64,000 bases of DNA from Leucobacter zeae. GTDB taxonomy: Bacteria; Actinomycetota; Actinomycetes; Actinomycetales; Microbacteriaceae. This document shows positions 32,695 to 42,771 of the stretch, piece after piece; position 1 is the stretch's first letter; each line of letters opens with the position of its first letter. Position numbers and translations under genes: made by a program. The notes under the pieces were generated by a model. That model made no database searches. It had not been told where the DNA came from and saw only the letters and a list, made by a program, of their open reading frames with translations. Location of the stretch: positions 1,261,162 to 1,325,161 of the forward strand of contig NZ_QYAB01000001.1 of the NCBI RefSeq assembly GCF_016758175.1, in the 5' to 3' direction.

Positions 32695-35600
32695 CCCTGC
32701 GCGGCATCGACCGGCTGCTCGAGGCGTCATCCTCGTTCGCGCGGGCGCTCGACTTCGCGGGAGCCTCTCCCGAGCGGATCGCCGCCGGGGCCTCGGACGC
32801 CGAGTTCTCGGTGTCCGAGGGACTGCGCGCGCCGTTGATCGCGGGCCTCGTGCGCCGCAGGAGGGCCGCGGGGGACCGCGGCGCGCTCCTGCTCATTGCG
32901 GCGACGAGCCGGGAGGCCGAGTCGTTGCGCACCGCGCTGGCGTCCCTCATCCCGGAAGCGATCGCGGTGGAGTTCCCGGCCTGGGAGACGCTGCCGCATG
33001 AGCGGCTGAGCCCGAGCGCCGAGACGGTGGGCCGCCGCGCCGCGGCGCTCCGGCTCCTCAGGGAGTTCGACGGGGATCGGCCGCTCATCGTCGTCGCGTC
33101 GGTGCGCGCCGCGCTGCAGCCGGTCTCCCCGCATGCCTTCCAGGCCGAGCCCGTCGTCCTCCGCTCGGGTGAGGACTCCGAGGGGCTCGAGCGCATTGCG
33201 CGCAGGCTCGTCGCCCACGCTTACACGCGCGTCGACATGGTGACCCGCCGCGGCGAGTTCGCCGTGCGCGGCGGGATCCTCGACGTCTTCCCGCCCGTCG
33301 CCGAACAGGCGCTGCGCGTCGACTTCTTCGGCGACGAGGTCGACCAGATCCGCCGATTCGCCGTCTCTGACCAGCGCAGCGCGGGCGACCCTGTGCCCGA
33401 GCTCGAACTCTGGCCGGCGCGCGAGCTGCTGCTGACCGACGACGTGCGCGAGCGCGCCGCCGAACTGCTGCCGCGGTTCCCGGCGCTCTCGGGTCTGCTC
33501 GAGAAGATGAGCCAGGGGATCGCGGTCGAGGGGATGGAGAGCCTGCTCCCGCAACTCGTCCCCGGCCTGCAGCCGCTCACGGCGCTGCTGCCCGAGGGCG
33601 GCGCCGTCCTCGTCGCGTCGCCCGAGCGCGTCGCGAGCCGCGCCGTGAGTCTCGCCGAGACCAACCGCGAGTTCCTCGAGGCGGCATGGCACGCGGCGAC
33701 CGCCGGGGCGGACGCCCCGGTCCCGGTCGACGACAGCGGGATGCTCTCCATCGGCGATCTCCGCGCCGCGTCCCACGGACGACCCTGGTGGTCGGTCTCG
33801 AGCTTCGTGCACGGCGAAGACGCGCAGGCGGAGCCGGGGGAGCCGGACGACTCCGATGCCTCGGTCGCGGTGCACGGCGGACCGTTCCCGCGCGCGGGGC
33901 AGGGCGCCGACCCGACGGGCGCGGCGATCCGGGTCATCGGCGAGCGCGTGCGCGACGGCTGGCACGCCGTCGTCTCGGCGCAGGGCGTCGGCCTCGTCGA
34001 GCGGGCCCGTGACGTGCTCGCCGAGGCGGGGGCGGCCGCGCGCATCGTCGACGAACTGCCCGAGCATCTCGAGGACGGCGTCGTCTACCTCGTCGCAGGC
34101 ACGGCGTGGAGCGGCTTCGAGAGCCAGGAGGCCCGGCTGCTGCTCGCGACCGAGAGCGAGTTCTTCGGCCGTTCGGTCGCGTCGCAGGCCGCCAGCGGGC
34201 AGAAGCTCGCGAAGCGCCGCGGCAAGAACGTGGTCGACCCGCTGAAGCTCGTCGCAGGCGACTACGTCGTGCACGAGACCCACGGCATCGGGCGGTTCGT
34301 CGAGCTCACGCAGCGCATGGTGCCGACCGGTATCGGACGCGACGCGACGAAGGCGCTGCGCGAGTATCTCGTGCTCGAGTACGCGTCGACGAAGCGGGGG
34401 ATGCCGAAGGACAAGCTCTACGTGCCCACCGACCAGCTCGATCAGCTGTCGCGCTATGTGGGGGGCGAGGCGCCGGCCCTGTCGAAGATGGGCGGCAGCG
34501 ACTGGGCGAACGCCAAGAAGAAGGCCCGCAAGGCCGTGCGGGACATCGCCGTCGAGCTCGTGAAGCTCTACTCGGCGCGCGTCGCGTCGAAGGGGCACGC
34601 CTTCTCCTCCGACACCCCGTGGCAGCACGAGCTCGAGGAGGCGTTCCCGTACGCCGAGACCCTCGATCAGCTCACGACGATCGACGAGGTCAAGCGCGAT
34701 ATGGAGCGCGAGATCCCGATGGATCGACTCGTGGCGGGCGACGTCGGTTTCGGCAAGACCGAGGTCGCCGTGCGCGCAGCGTTCAAGGCGGTGCAGGACG
34801 GCAAGCAGGTCGCGATGCTCGTGCCGACGACGCTGCTCGTCAGCCAGCACCTCGAGACCTTCCAGAACCGCTTCGCGGGATTCCCCGTGCAGCTGCGCCC
34901 GCTGAGCCGCTTCCAGACCGACAAGGAGGCGAAGGACACGATCGACGGTCTCGCCGCGGGAACGGTCGACGTGGTCATCGGCACGCATCGCCTCCTCGCC
35001 GACAATGTGCTCTACAAGGACCTGGGACTGCTCATCATCGACGAGGAGCAGCGCTTCGGCGTCGAGCACAAGGACGCGCTGAAGAAGCTGAAGACCAACG
35101 TCGACATCCTCGCCATGAGCGCGACGCCCATCCCGCGCACCCTCGAGATGGCGGTCACGGGCATCCGTGAGATGTCGACGCTCGCGACCGCGCCCGAGGA
35201 CCGGCACCCGATCCTCACCTTCGTCGGCCCCCGCAGCGACAAGCAGATCGGCGCGGCGATCCGGCGCGAACTGCTGCGCGAGGGGCAGGTGTTCTTCGTC
35301 CACAACCGCGTGGCCTCGATCTCGCGCGTCGCCGCGCACATCGCGGAGCTCGTGCCCGAGGCGCGCATCGCGGTGGCGCACGGCAAGCTCGGCGAGCATC
35401 AGCTCGAGCAGGTCGTGCAGGATTTCTGGGAGCGCAAGTTCGACGTGCTCGTGTCGACCACGATCATCGAGACCGGGCTCGACATCGCGAACGCGAACAC
35501 GATCATCATCGATGCCGCGGACAAGTACGGGCTCAGCCAGCTGCACCAGCTGCGCGGCCGCGTCGGCCGCAGCCGGGAGCGCGCATACGCCTACTTCCTC

Positions 35601-36347
35601 TACGATCCCGACAAGCCGCTGACGGAGCACGCCCACGAGCGGCTCGAGACGCTCGCTACGAACAACGAGCTGGGCTCCGGCATGCAGGTCGCGTTGAAGG
35701 ACCTCGAGTTGCGCGGCGCCGGCAACCTGCTCGGCGGAGAGCAGTCGGGCCATATCGCCGGAGTGGGCTTCGACCTCTACCTCCGCATGATCGGCGAGGC
35801 CGTCAACACGTTCAAGGGTGAGGAATCGTCGGGCCCGTCCGAGCTCGTGCTCGAGCTTCCCGTCGACGCCCACATCCCCGAGGACTACGTGGAGAGCGAG
35901 CGCTTGCGCCTGGAGGCGTACCAGAAGTTCTCCGCTGCATCGCATCCGCAGGCGCCGGAGGATCACGTCGCGCTCGTGCTCGAGGAGCTGACGGATCGCT
36001 ACGGGGAGCCGCCGGCCGAGGTGCAGCGCCTCGCGGCGGTCTCCGCGCTGCGACGCCGGGCGTCGCGCCTGGGGCTCGCGAAGGTGGTCGCAGCCGGCCC
36101 CGCGCTGCGCATCGAGCCGGTGAAACTGCTCGACTCGCGGCGCATGCGCATGTCGCGCATGTACCCCGGCTCGCGCTATACCGAGGCGACCGGCGCGCTG
36201 CAGATCCCGCTCCCGGGCGGCACCGCATCCGCACGGAGCCCGCTCGCCGGCGTGGGGCAGAAGCACGTCGGCGACGAGGGCGACATCGTCGCGTGGACGG
36301 GGCGCGTGCTCGCGACGCTGCTCGAGGAGGATCCGCCCTCGGCGTGA
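32691..36347 (+). CDS. mfd: transcription-repair coupling factor
   Basis: Mfd removes RNA polymerase stalled at DNA damage and recruits UvrA. The 1218-residue protein has the UvrB-like N-terminal module, the polymerase-interacting domain starting near GDYVVHETHGIGRFVELT, and the RecG-like translocase with Walker A GDVGFGKTEVA near residue 685 and DEEQRFGVEHK. The TRCF C-terminal domain follows. An acidic insert near residues 370-400 is poorly conserved. GTG 32691 overlaps the pth stop and GGAGGG lies upstream. Length matches the family. Confidence 0.96.
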   Translation: MTLRGIDRLLEASSSFARALDFAGASPERIAAGASDAEFSVSEGLRAPLIAGLVRRRRAAGDRGALLLIAATSREAESLRTALASLIPEAIAVEFPAWETLPHERLSPSAETVGRRAAALRLLREFDGDRPLIVVASVRAALQPVSPHAFQAEPVVLRSGEDSEGLERIARRLVAHAYTRVDMVTRRGEFAVRGGILDVFPPVAEQALRVDFFGDEVDQIRRFAVSDQRSAGDPVPELELWPARELLLTDDVRERAAELLPRFPALSGLLEKMSQGIAVEGMESLLPQLVPGLQPLTALLPEGGAVLVASPERVASRAVSLAETNREFLEAAWHAATAGADAPVPVDDSGMLSIGDLRAASHGRPWWSVSSFVHGEDAQAEPGEPDDSDASVAVHGGPFPRAGQGADPTGAAIRVIGERVRDGWHAVVSAQGVGLVERARDVLAEAGAAARIVDELPEHLEDGVVYLVAGTAWSGFESQEARLLLATESEFFGRSVASQAASGQKLAKRRGKNVVDPLKLVAGDYVVHETHGIGRFVELTQRMVPTGIGRDATKALREYLVLEYASTKRGMPKDKLYVPTDQLDQLSRYVGGEAPALSKMGGSDWANAKKKARKAVRDIAVELVKLYSARVASKGHAFSSDTPWQHELEEAFPYAETLDQLTTIDEVKRDMEREIPMDRLVAGDVGFGKTEVAVRAAFKAVQDGKQVAMLVPTTLLVSQHLETFQNRFAGFPVQLRPLSRFQTDKEAKDTIDGLAAGTVDVVIGTHRLLADNVLYKDLGLLIIDEEQRFGVEHKDALKKLKTNVDILAMSATPIPRTLEMAVTGIREMSTLATAPEDRHPILTFVGPRSDKQIGAAIRRELLREGQVFFVHNRVASISRVAAHIAELVPEARIAVAHGKLGEHQLEQVVQDFWERKFDVLVSTTIIETGLDIANANTIIIDAADKYGLSQLHQLRGRVGRSRERAYAYFLYDPDKPLTEHAHERLETLATNNELGSGMQVALKDLELRGAGNLLGGEQSGHIAGVGFDLYLRMIGEAVNTFKGEESSGPSELVLELPVDAHIPEDYVESERLRLEAYQKFSAASHPQAPEDHVALVLEELTDRYGEPPAEVQRLAAVSALRRRASRLGLAKVVAAGPALRIEPVKLLDSRRMRMSRMYPGSRYTEATGALQIPLPGGTASARSPLAGVGQKHVGDEGDIVAWTGRVLATLLEEDPPSA

Positions 36348-36375
36348 TGTCCGGCCTGCGCGCGTCCCGGATGCA

Positions 36376-36412
36376 CGAAGGCGCCGCACGGGGATCCCGT
36401 GCGGCGCCTTCG
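36376..36412. terminator. 17-bp perfect bidirectional hairpin between mfd and lipoprotein gene
   Basis: Arms 36376-36392 and 36396-36412 are exact complements around a 3-nt loop, between two convergent genes. Confidence 0.75.
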
Positions 36413-36428
36413 ACGTGATCTGCGGAGA

Positions 36429-36920
36429 TCAGCCGGCGTTGCAGACTTCCTGCAGCTTCTGGCCTGACTCCATGAGCTTGCTGCTGTCCTCGGTGATCTT
36501 GGTCGACAGCTCCTGCATGCCCTCGGTCGCCTCGGCCACAGCGGCGGAATCGGTGGGGTCGATGCTCGACATGTCGGGCATCTCGAAGCCCTCGAGCGAC
36601 TTGGCGAAGTCGCGGTACTGCGAGGTGAAGGTGCTCAGCGGCTTCTTGACCTCTTCGTTGGTGACCTTCTTCTCGGCCGAGTCGAGGCCCTCGAGGATCG
36701 GGTCGAACAGCGCGTTGAAGTCGGGGGTCTCGCCCGAGGTCATGCCCTGCATCGCGGCGCTCAGATCGGACTGCATGCTCGAGCTGGCCTTGCTGATCTC
36801 GGTGTTGGCGATCTTGCAGGCGTCGGCGACGCTCTGGCCGCCGGAGCACGAGGCCAGGGTGAGTGCCAGGGTGGCAGCGCCGAGCGCCCCCGCGATCTTC
36901 AGCAGAGTCTTCTGGGCCAT
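36429..36920 (-). CDS. predicted lipoprotein of unknown function
   Basis: The 163-residue protein has a lipoprotein signal (KK-less charged start, hydrophobic stretch 8-22, lipobox LASC with Cys 25). The mature part is about 138 residues, mostly helical, rich in Ser, Asp, Glu and Lys, with two further Cys (near 35 and 160) that could form a disulfide. No domain is recognised. ATG 36920 has GAGGAG upstream, and that site lies in the 3' arm of a 9-bp stem in the leader (36929-36964), so translation may be structurally controlled. Confidence 0.8.
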   Translation of the reverse strand: MAQKTLLKIAGALGAATLALTLASCSGGQSVADACKIANTEISKASSSMQSDLSAAMQGMTSGETPDFNALFDPILEGLDSAEKKVTNEEVKKPLSTFTSQYRDFAKSLEGFEMPDMSSIDPTDSAAVAEATEGMQELSTKITEDSSKLMESGQKLQEVCNAG

Positions 36921-36928
36921 GGGGTTCT

Positions 36929-36964
36929 CCTCAGTGGTCGTGCCTCAGAGGTCATCCACTGAGG
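36929..36964 (-). promoter_or_regulatory. leader hairpin that would hide the lipoprotein ribosome site
   Basis: On the mRNA, CCUCAGUGG pairs perfectly with CCACUGAGG 18 nt later, and the final GAGG is part of the GAGGAG ribosome site. The loop holds a second CCUCUGAGG that could compete for the same pairing. Confidence 0.5.
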
Positions 36965-37041
36965 TTTTGTCTGAACTTCGTTACATCTGTTGCTGCGGGA
37001 ATCATGCTAGCAGCCAGACGGCATGGCTAGAGTGGGGCACC

Positions 37042-37764
37042 ATGGCGATGGAACATCGAGATGGTGAATGTCCGGAGTCTGTCGAGGCTCTCGCGTCGGT
37101 GGTCGAAACGGTGCGGACGATGGTATCGCCCGGAGGATGCGCCTGGCACGAGGCGCAGACGCACGAGTCGCTGACGCCATTCCTGGTGGAGGAGACCGCG
37201 GAGTTCATCGACGCCGTCGAGCGCGGGCTGCCCGCTGAGGAGATCCGGTCGGAACTGGGCGACGTGCTCTACCAGGTGCTGTTCCACGCCGCGATCGCCG
37301 AGCGCGACGGCGAAGGCTATGACCTGGCCGCAGTGGCGTCGGCGCTCGACGAGAAGCTCATCGCCCGGCATCCGCACGTGTTCGGCGACCGCGGCTACAT
37401 GTCGGTGGAGGAGCTGCACGCCGAGTGGGAACGGCTCAAGGAGGACGCGGCCGGTGAGGAGCGCGGATCGCGCAGCCCGCTCGACGGGATCCCCGCGGGC
37501 ATGCCGGCGCTCGCGCGGGCCGCGAAGGTCGTCGACCGGCTGCACCGCGCCGAGCTCATCAACCCCTCAGCGGGGGACGGGCACCCCGAGAATCCGCTGG
37601 CGGCCGTGATCGGCCCCGACGAGCAGCGCCTCGCCGAAGTGGGCATCGGCGACGCGATCCTCGCGCTCGTCATGCGTGCGAACGCCGCGGGCGTCGACCC
37701 GGATCGCGCGCTGCGCCTCTCGGTCGACCGCCTCGCCGCGCGCGTGATGCACGGCGAGTCGTAG
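37042..37764 (+). CDS. mazG: MazG-family nucleoside triphosphate pyrophosphohydrolase
   Basis: MazG hydrolyses (d)NTPs to NMP and PPi and is linked to nucleotide-pool cleaning. The 240-residue protein has GGCAWHEAQTHESL and the metal-binding EETAEFIDAVE ... ELGDVLYQVLFHA motif (ExxE12-28ExxD) near residues 53-85. The second half, which is a second MazG-like domain in long forms, is present in reduced form. ATG 37042 or 37048 are both possible. TAGAGT lies 8 nt before 37042 with no ribosome site, so a near-leaderless mRNA is likely. Confidence 0.9.
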   Translation: MAMEHRDGECPESVEALASVVETVRTMVSPGGCAWHEAQTHESLTPFLVEETAEFIDAVERGLPAEEIRSELGDVLYQVLFHAAIAERDGEGYDLAAVASALDEKLIARHPHVFGDRGYMSVEELHAEWERLKEDAAGEERGSRSPLDGIPAGMPALARAAKVVDRLHRAELINPSAGDGHPENPLAAVIGPDEQRLAEVGIGDAILALVMRANAAGVDPDRALRLSVDRLAARVMHGES

Positions 37765-37828
37765 CCGCTTCTTCGACGGTTGCGGCCGTGGCGACGACGG
37801 GGTGGGCGCACCCGACCTCGCGGCAGGC

Positions 37829-37896
37829 GGTATGGGATCTGCGAAAGATCTGGCGAGCACGCGGCGAACGGGCATACGGATCGCCGATCTCATACC
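37829..37896. repeat. dispersed palindromic repeat, family A, copy 2
   Basis: The ends pair over about 16 bp (GGTATGGGATCTGCGA against TCGCCGATCTCATACC, two mismatches). The right arm carries the family core. It lies between convergent mazG and the GntR gene. Confidence 0.8.
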
Positions 37897-37908
37897 GATC
37901 CCGAACCA

Positions 37909-38268
37909 TCAGGACGCGTGTCCCGACCAGAGCGCGCGCAGCACCCCCACCGTCTCGTCGAAGCCGACGTCAGAAGTCTGCGCGGCTTCGACGAGCTCCC
38001 GCGCCCGCTCGACCACCGTCTGCGGCGCCCGGGACGCACCGGGGGCGACCCGCGTGCCCGCCGCGGTGCGGGTGACGACGAGCCCCTCCTGCTCGAGTGC
38101 GCGGTAGGCCTTCGCCGCGGTGCCCTGCGCGACGCCGAAGTCGCGCGCCGTCTGCCGCACGGTCGGCAGCCGCTCGCCGTCTCCGAGCTGACCCGAGCGG
38201 ATCGCCCCGCGGAACAGGTCGGCGAGGTCGTCCGCGGTGCGCGGTGCAGGGGATTCCGCGGGGGTCAT
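37909..38268 (-). CDS. GntR-family regulator, YtrA type
   Basis: The 119-residue protein is a GntR winged helix (residues 10-75; LPTVRQTARDFGVAQGTAAKA) with a short helical tail, the size of the YtrA subgroup. These usually sit in operons with membrane proteins and respond to cell-envelope stress. ATG 38268 overlaps the stop of the upstream membrane protein in ATGA. In most YtrA operons the regulator comes first; here it is second. A likely operator is at 39409-39438. Confidence 0.88.
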   Translation of the reverse strand: MTPAESPAPRTADDLADLFRGAIRSGQLGDGERLPTVRQTARDFGVAQGTAAKAYRALEQEGLVVTRTAAGTRVAPGASRAPQTVVERARELVEAAQTSDVGFDETVGVLRALWSGHAS

Positions 38269-39368
38269 CGCGTCGTCTCCGCTTCCACGAGTGCGTCTTC
38301 CGTGCGACCGGTCTCCGCCGCGCCCGACGCCTCCTCGCGGCGCGACTCGTGGCGGTTCGAACGCCGCGCGTCGACGGCGATCCGCAGCAGGAGCGCGAAC
38401 CCGACGCCCTGCAGGAACCAGCCGCCGAAGCGCAGCGAGGAAGCGAACGCCGCGAAGCTCGGAGCGAGCGAGACGAAGCCGACCTCATCGGAGGGGAGGC
38501 CCGAGGCGTTCTCGTTCGTCGCCTCCAAAGTGACCGACCATCCGCCGAGGTAGCCGACGTACATCCACAGCATGCCGAGGGTGATGAGCACCCCGCCGAG
38601 CGCCAGCAGCACGAACAGCTTCGCGGTGCGCTGGCGGTCCTCGGTGATGCCCGGAGCGCTGGTGCGCGCGTGGATCGGCCGGTTGGCGTCGCCCGAGAGT
38701 GCGAGGAGCAGCACCGCGATCAGCACGACGAGCACGGCGAGGGTCACCCCGTTGTTCAGCCACCCGCCGCCTGCCGGGGTGTCGACGAAAGGCCCGACGG
38801 GAAGGACCCGGTCCGTGTCGGGGACCGCGGTGATCAGCGTACCGCCGTTCTCGGTCGGGCGACCGACCATCTGAGCGCCGTTGGGCAGCAGTGAAGTGGT
38901 GCATCCTTGCCAGACGGAGGTGATGCCGAGGAGGGCCGCCGCGCCGAGCAGCAGCCAGAGTCGGCCCTTCGGTGCGAACGCCGTCGCGGAACGACGGGGT
39001 GAGATCGCCCGCTCGCCCGGCGCGGGAAGCGGGTGCCTGGCGAGGAGCATCGCCGCGATCCCGATCACCAGCGCTGCGGCCGCCATCGGTGCGGGGCGGC
39101 GCCACCAGCCCGCGACGCCGGAGGGCTCGTAACCCGAGAACGCGGCGATGCAACCGACGGTGCCGGCGACCGCCGCGATGGCGATGGCGCCCCAGAAGCC
39201 GACTCCGGCGAGTACGGAGCGGCGTCGGGCATCTCGCGGCAGGGAGACCCAGGGGTTCCGCCTCAGCCAGGAGAGGGAGAAGAGCACCAGGCCGATGATG
39301 ATCGGCGTTTCGATGATCGGCATGGGGATGAGTGCGAGTGCGTATCGGAGGAAATGGGTGAGTTCCAT
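38265..39368 (-). CDS. multi-pass membrane protein paired with YtrA-type regulator
   Basis: The 367-residue protein has about seven hydrophobic helices (first two near residues 8-30 and 50-75), a central periplasmic-looking Gly/Pro/Thr-rich stretch (about 155-200), and a charged C-terminus. No domain is recognised. ATG 39368 has AAAGGA at good spacing; a longer frame upstream is not needed. Co-translation with the regulator suggests it is the regulated membrane component. Confidence 0.65.
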   Translation of the reverse strand: MELTHFLRYALALIPMPIIETPIIIGLVLFSLSWLRRNPWVSLPRDARRRSVLAGVGFWGAIAIAAVAGTVGCIAAFSGYEPSGVAGWWRRPAPMAAAALVIGIAAMLLARHPLPAPGERAISPRRSATAFAPKGRLWLLLGAAALLGITSVWQGCTTSLLPNGAQMVGRPTENGGTLITAVPDTDRVLPVGPFVDTPAGGGWLNNGVTLAVLVVLIAVLLLALSGDANRPIHARTSAPGITEDRQRTAKLFVLLALGGVLITLGMLWMYVGYLGGWSVTLEATNENASGLPSDEVGFVSLAPSFAAFASSLRFGGWFLQGVGFALLLRIAVDARRSNRHESRREEASGAAETGRTEDALVEAETTR

Positions 39369-39408
39369 GACGATCCTTTCGTCGACCGGCGGCGCTTGTG
39401 TTGCCAAG

Positions 39409-39438
39409 GTAGCACAACTTGTATCTTAGGTGTGTTAC
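39409..39438 (-). promoter_or_regulatory. candidate YtrA-type operator
   Basis: GTAGCAC and GTGTTAC (one mismatch from perfect inversion) are separated by 16 bp upstream of the membrane protein/GntR operon, in an unusually AT-rich stretch. The spacing and position fit a long-spaced GntR/YtrA site. Confidence 0.45.
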
Positions 39439-39458
39439 AAGTCGAGTGGCGGGCGTGA

Positions 39459-39537
39459 CGAACGGTTTGAGATCGTCGGGAGATATGCCGCATGCGGAGC
39501 GTGACGGGCATACGGATCGCCGATCTCAAACCGTTCG
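39459..39537. repeat. dispersed palindromic repeat, family A, copy 3
   Basis: A perfect 17-bp outer stem (CGAACGGTTTGAGATCG and complement) encloses a variable middle. The right arm is nearly identical to that of copy 2. It lies between the divergent membrane protein gene and hisS. Confidence 0.85.
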
Positions 39538-39583
39538 CCACGCGGGCACGAGACCGCGCTCGCCGCATGGAAGAATGGAACCC

Positions 39584-40888
39584 ATGGCAGCACCCGTGAA
39601 CCCGCCGCGCGGCATGCGCGATTTCCTCCCCGCAGGCAAGGCCCGCCGCGAGCAGGCGCTCGGCATCATGAAGGGCGTCTACCGGGCGCACGGCTTCGAC
39701 GAGATCGAGACCCCGGTGGTGGAGGACTACGCGAGACTGCACGCGGGCCTCGGAGGCGACAACGAGAAGCTCAGTTTCTCGATCCTGAAGCGCGGGATCC
39801 GGCCGGAGGCGCTGGCCGCGGCCGCGGAGTCGGGCGACGTCGAGGCGCTCGCCGACCTCGGGCTCCGCTTCGATCTGACCGTGCCGCTGACCCGGTTCTA
39901 CGCCAGTCACCGCGCCGAGCTGCCGCCGGTCTTCCGGTCGATCCAGATCGCTCCGGTCTGGCGCGCCGAACGGCCGCAGAAGGGGCGCTACCGGCAGTTC
40001 GTCCAGGCCGACATCGACGTCATCGGCGAACCCGGGCTGCTCGCCGAGATCGAGCTCATCACCGCGACCTCGCAGGCGCTCGCCGAGCTCGGGCTGCAGG
40101 GCTGCGTGATCCGCGTGAACGACCGACGCATCCTCTTCGGCGTGCTCGAGCACTGCGGCTTCGCCTCCGAGACGCACGACCGCGCGCTGATCACGATCGA
40201 CAAGCTCGACAAGATCGGCGCCCAGGGCGTCGTCGAGGAGCTGCGGGAGATCGACGGCGAGGCCGCGGATCGCATCAGGACATTCCTGGAGACCGTCGAG
40301 GTCCTGGTCGCAGACGGCGTGCCGCTCACGCGGCAAGGCGTGGCGGGCTCGCTCCCCGGGATCGCGGCGGGCGAGGCTCCCGCAGGCATCGAGAACCTCG
40401 TCGCGCTCGGCGAAGCGCTCGAGGGGGTCCTGCCCGAGGGGGTCGAGCTCCGATTCGACCCGACCCTGGTGCGCGGCATGGGGTACTACACCGGCACGAT
40501 CTTCGAGGTGGCCCACCCCGGCTCCGGCAGCTCGGTCGGCGGCGGCGGCCGGTACGACGGGATGGTCGGGCGTTTCCTCGGGCAGGACGTGCCCGCGGTC
40601 GGATTCTCGATCGGGTTCGAGCGCGTGGTGGATCTCATCGAGCTCTCCGAGCAGGCCGGCCCCGATGCCGTCGCGCTCGTATTCGATTCCGACGTCGTGT
40701 TCCGCGACCTGCTCGAGCTCAAGCGCGCGCTCGTCGCCCGCGGGCACCGCGTGCGCCTCGAGAAGCGGCAGAAGAACATGAAGGCCCTGCTCGCCCGGGT
40801 CGCGGGCGAGGGCTTCACGCGGTTCGCGAACGTGCGCGCGGGGATGCGCGACGCCGACGAGCTGGAGTTCCGCGCTCTGGGGGAGTGA
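39584..40888 (+). CDS. hisS: histidyl-tRNA synthetase
   Basis: The 434-residue class II synthetase charges tRNA-His. It begins NPPRGMRDFLP (motif 1 region), has motif 2 in WRAERPQKGRYRQF, the HisA-type VRGMGYYTG block, the GGGGRYDG motif and motif 3 FSIGFERV, then an anticodon-binding domain from about residue 340. ATG 39584 is chosen; ATG 39575 adds three residues. It is followed by a small hairpin and the eno promoter. Confidence 0.95.
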   Translation: MAAPVNPPRGMRDFLPAGKARREQALGIMKGVYRAHGFDEIETPVVEDYARLHAGLGGDNEKLSFSILKRGIRPEALAAAAESGDVEALADLGLRFDLTVPLTRFYASHRAELPPVFRSIQIAPVWRAERPQKGRYRQFVQADIDVIGEPGLLAEIELITATSQALAELGLQGCVIRVNDRRILFGVLEHCGFASETHDRALITIDKLDKIGAQGVVEELREIDGEAADRIRTFLETVEVLVADGVPLTRQGVAGSLPGIAAGEAPAGIENLVALGEALEGVLPEGVELRFDPTLVRGMGYYTGTIFEVAHPGSGSSVGGGGRYDGMVGRFLGQDVPAVGFSIGFERVVDLIELSEQAGPDAVALVFDSDVVFRDLLELKRALVARGHRVRLEKRQKNMKALLARVAGEGFTRFANVRAGMRDADELEFRALGE

Positions 40889-40909
40889 CCGGTGCCGCAC
40901 CGGTAGACT
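40888..40909 (+). promoter_or_regulatory. hisS-end hairpin and eno -10
   Basis: ACCGGTG-CCG-CACCGGT (40888-40904) directly overlaps TAGACT (40904-40909), a plausible -10 giving a short eno leader. Confidence 0.45.
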
Positions 40910-40931
40910 TGCCGTGGTTCTCTTCAACTGA

Positions 40932-42227
<1,296 letters not shown>

Positions 42228-42276
42228 TCGCAGGAGCGCGACGACCATTTCCGAGCGGCGGAGCAACGACGGCGCG

Positions 42277-42771
42277 GTGAAACGCTGGGCGGAGGATCTC
42301 GGGGCATGGGCCTCGAGCCTCCGCTTCAGCGGCTTCACCGTACTCATCGTCGTGCTCGTCATCGGGGGAGCGATCATCGTCAGCCCGACGCTCTCGACCT
42401 ATGTGCAGCAGCGTCGCGAGATCGCCGAGCTCGAGCAGAGCGTGCGCGCGCACCGCGAGGCGGTCGATGAGATCGATGCCGAGCGGGCCCGGTGGAAGGA
42501 TCCCGTCTACATCAGGTCGCAGGCCCGCGACCGACTGTTCTACGTGATGCCTGGGGAGACCCAGCTGAACGTGATCGACGACATCGTCATGCCCGTGGAG
42601 TCCGACGAGCAGACGAGCCCGGAGCTCTCGCGCATCGAGAGCAACTGGGCGCACGGCCTCGCAGCCTCGTTCCTGTCCGCGGGAACGACGGACGCGGCGC
42701 CCGAATCGCTCGCGGGGAGCGCCCCCGCCGAGACCGACAGCACGACAACGACCGAGGAGTCCTCGCCATGA
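42277..42771 (+). CDS. ftsB: FtsB/DivIC-family septum formation initiator
   Basis: The protein has a basic N-terminus, one membrane helix (about residues 17-38), a short coiled coil (about 44-70) and the family block DPVYIRSQARDRLFYVMPGE. It is part of the division complex with FtsL and FtsQ. The only standard start is GTG 42277 (164 residues), which has a poor ribosome site. A well-placed AGGAG at 42232-42236 instead points to an ATT codon at 42247, which would add ten residues. A Thr/Glu/Ser-rich tail ends the protein. The next gene overlaps in ATGA. Confidence 0.88.
   Translation: MKRWAEDLGAWASSLRFSGFTVLIVVLVIGGAIIVSPTLSTYVQQRREIAELEQSVRAHREAVDEIDAERARWKDPVYIRSQARDRLFYVMPGETQLNVIDDIVMPVESDEQTSPELSRIESNWAHGLAASFLSAGTTDAAPESLAGSAPAETDSTTTTEESSP

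Noticed and set aside
32727..36389. A 1220-codon open frame antisense to mfd
   Set aside because: Composition is Arg/Leu/Ala-rich low complexity, it mirrors mfd codon positions, and there is no recognisable domain.
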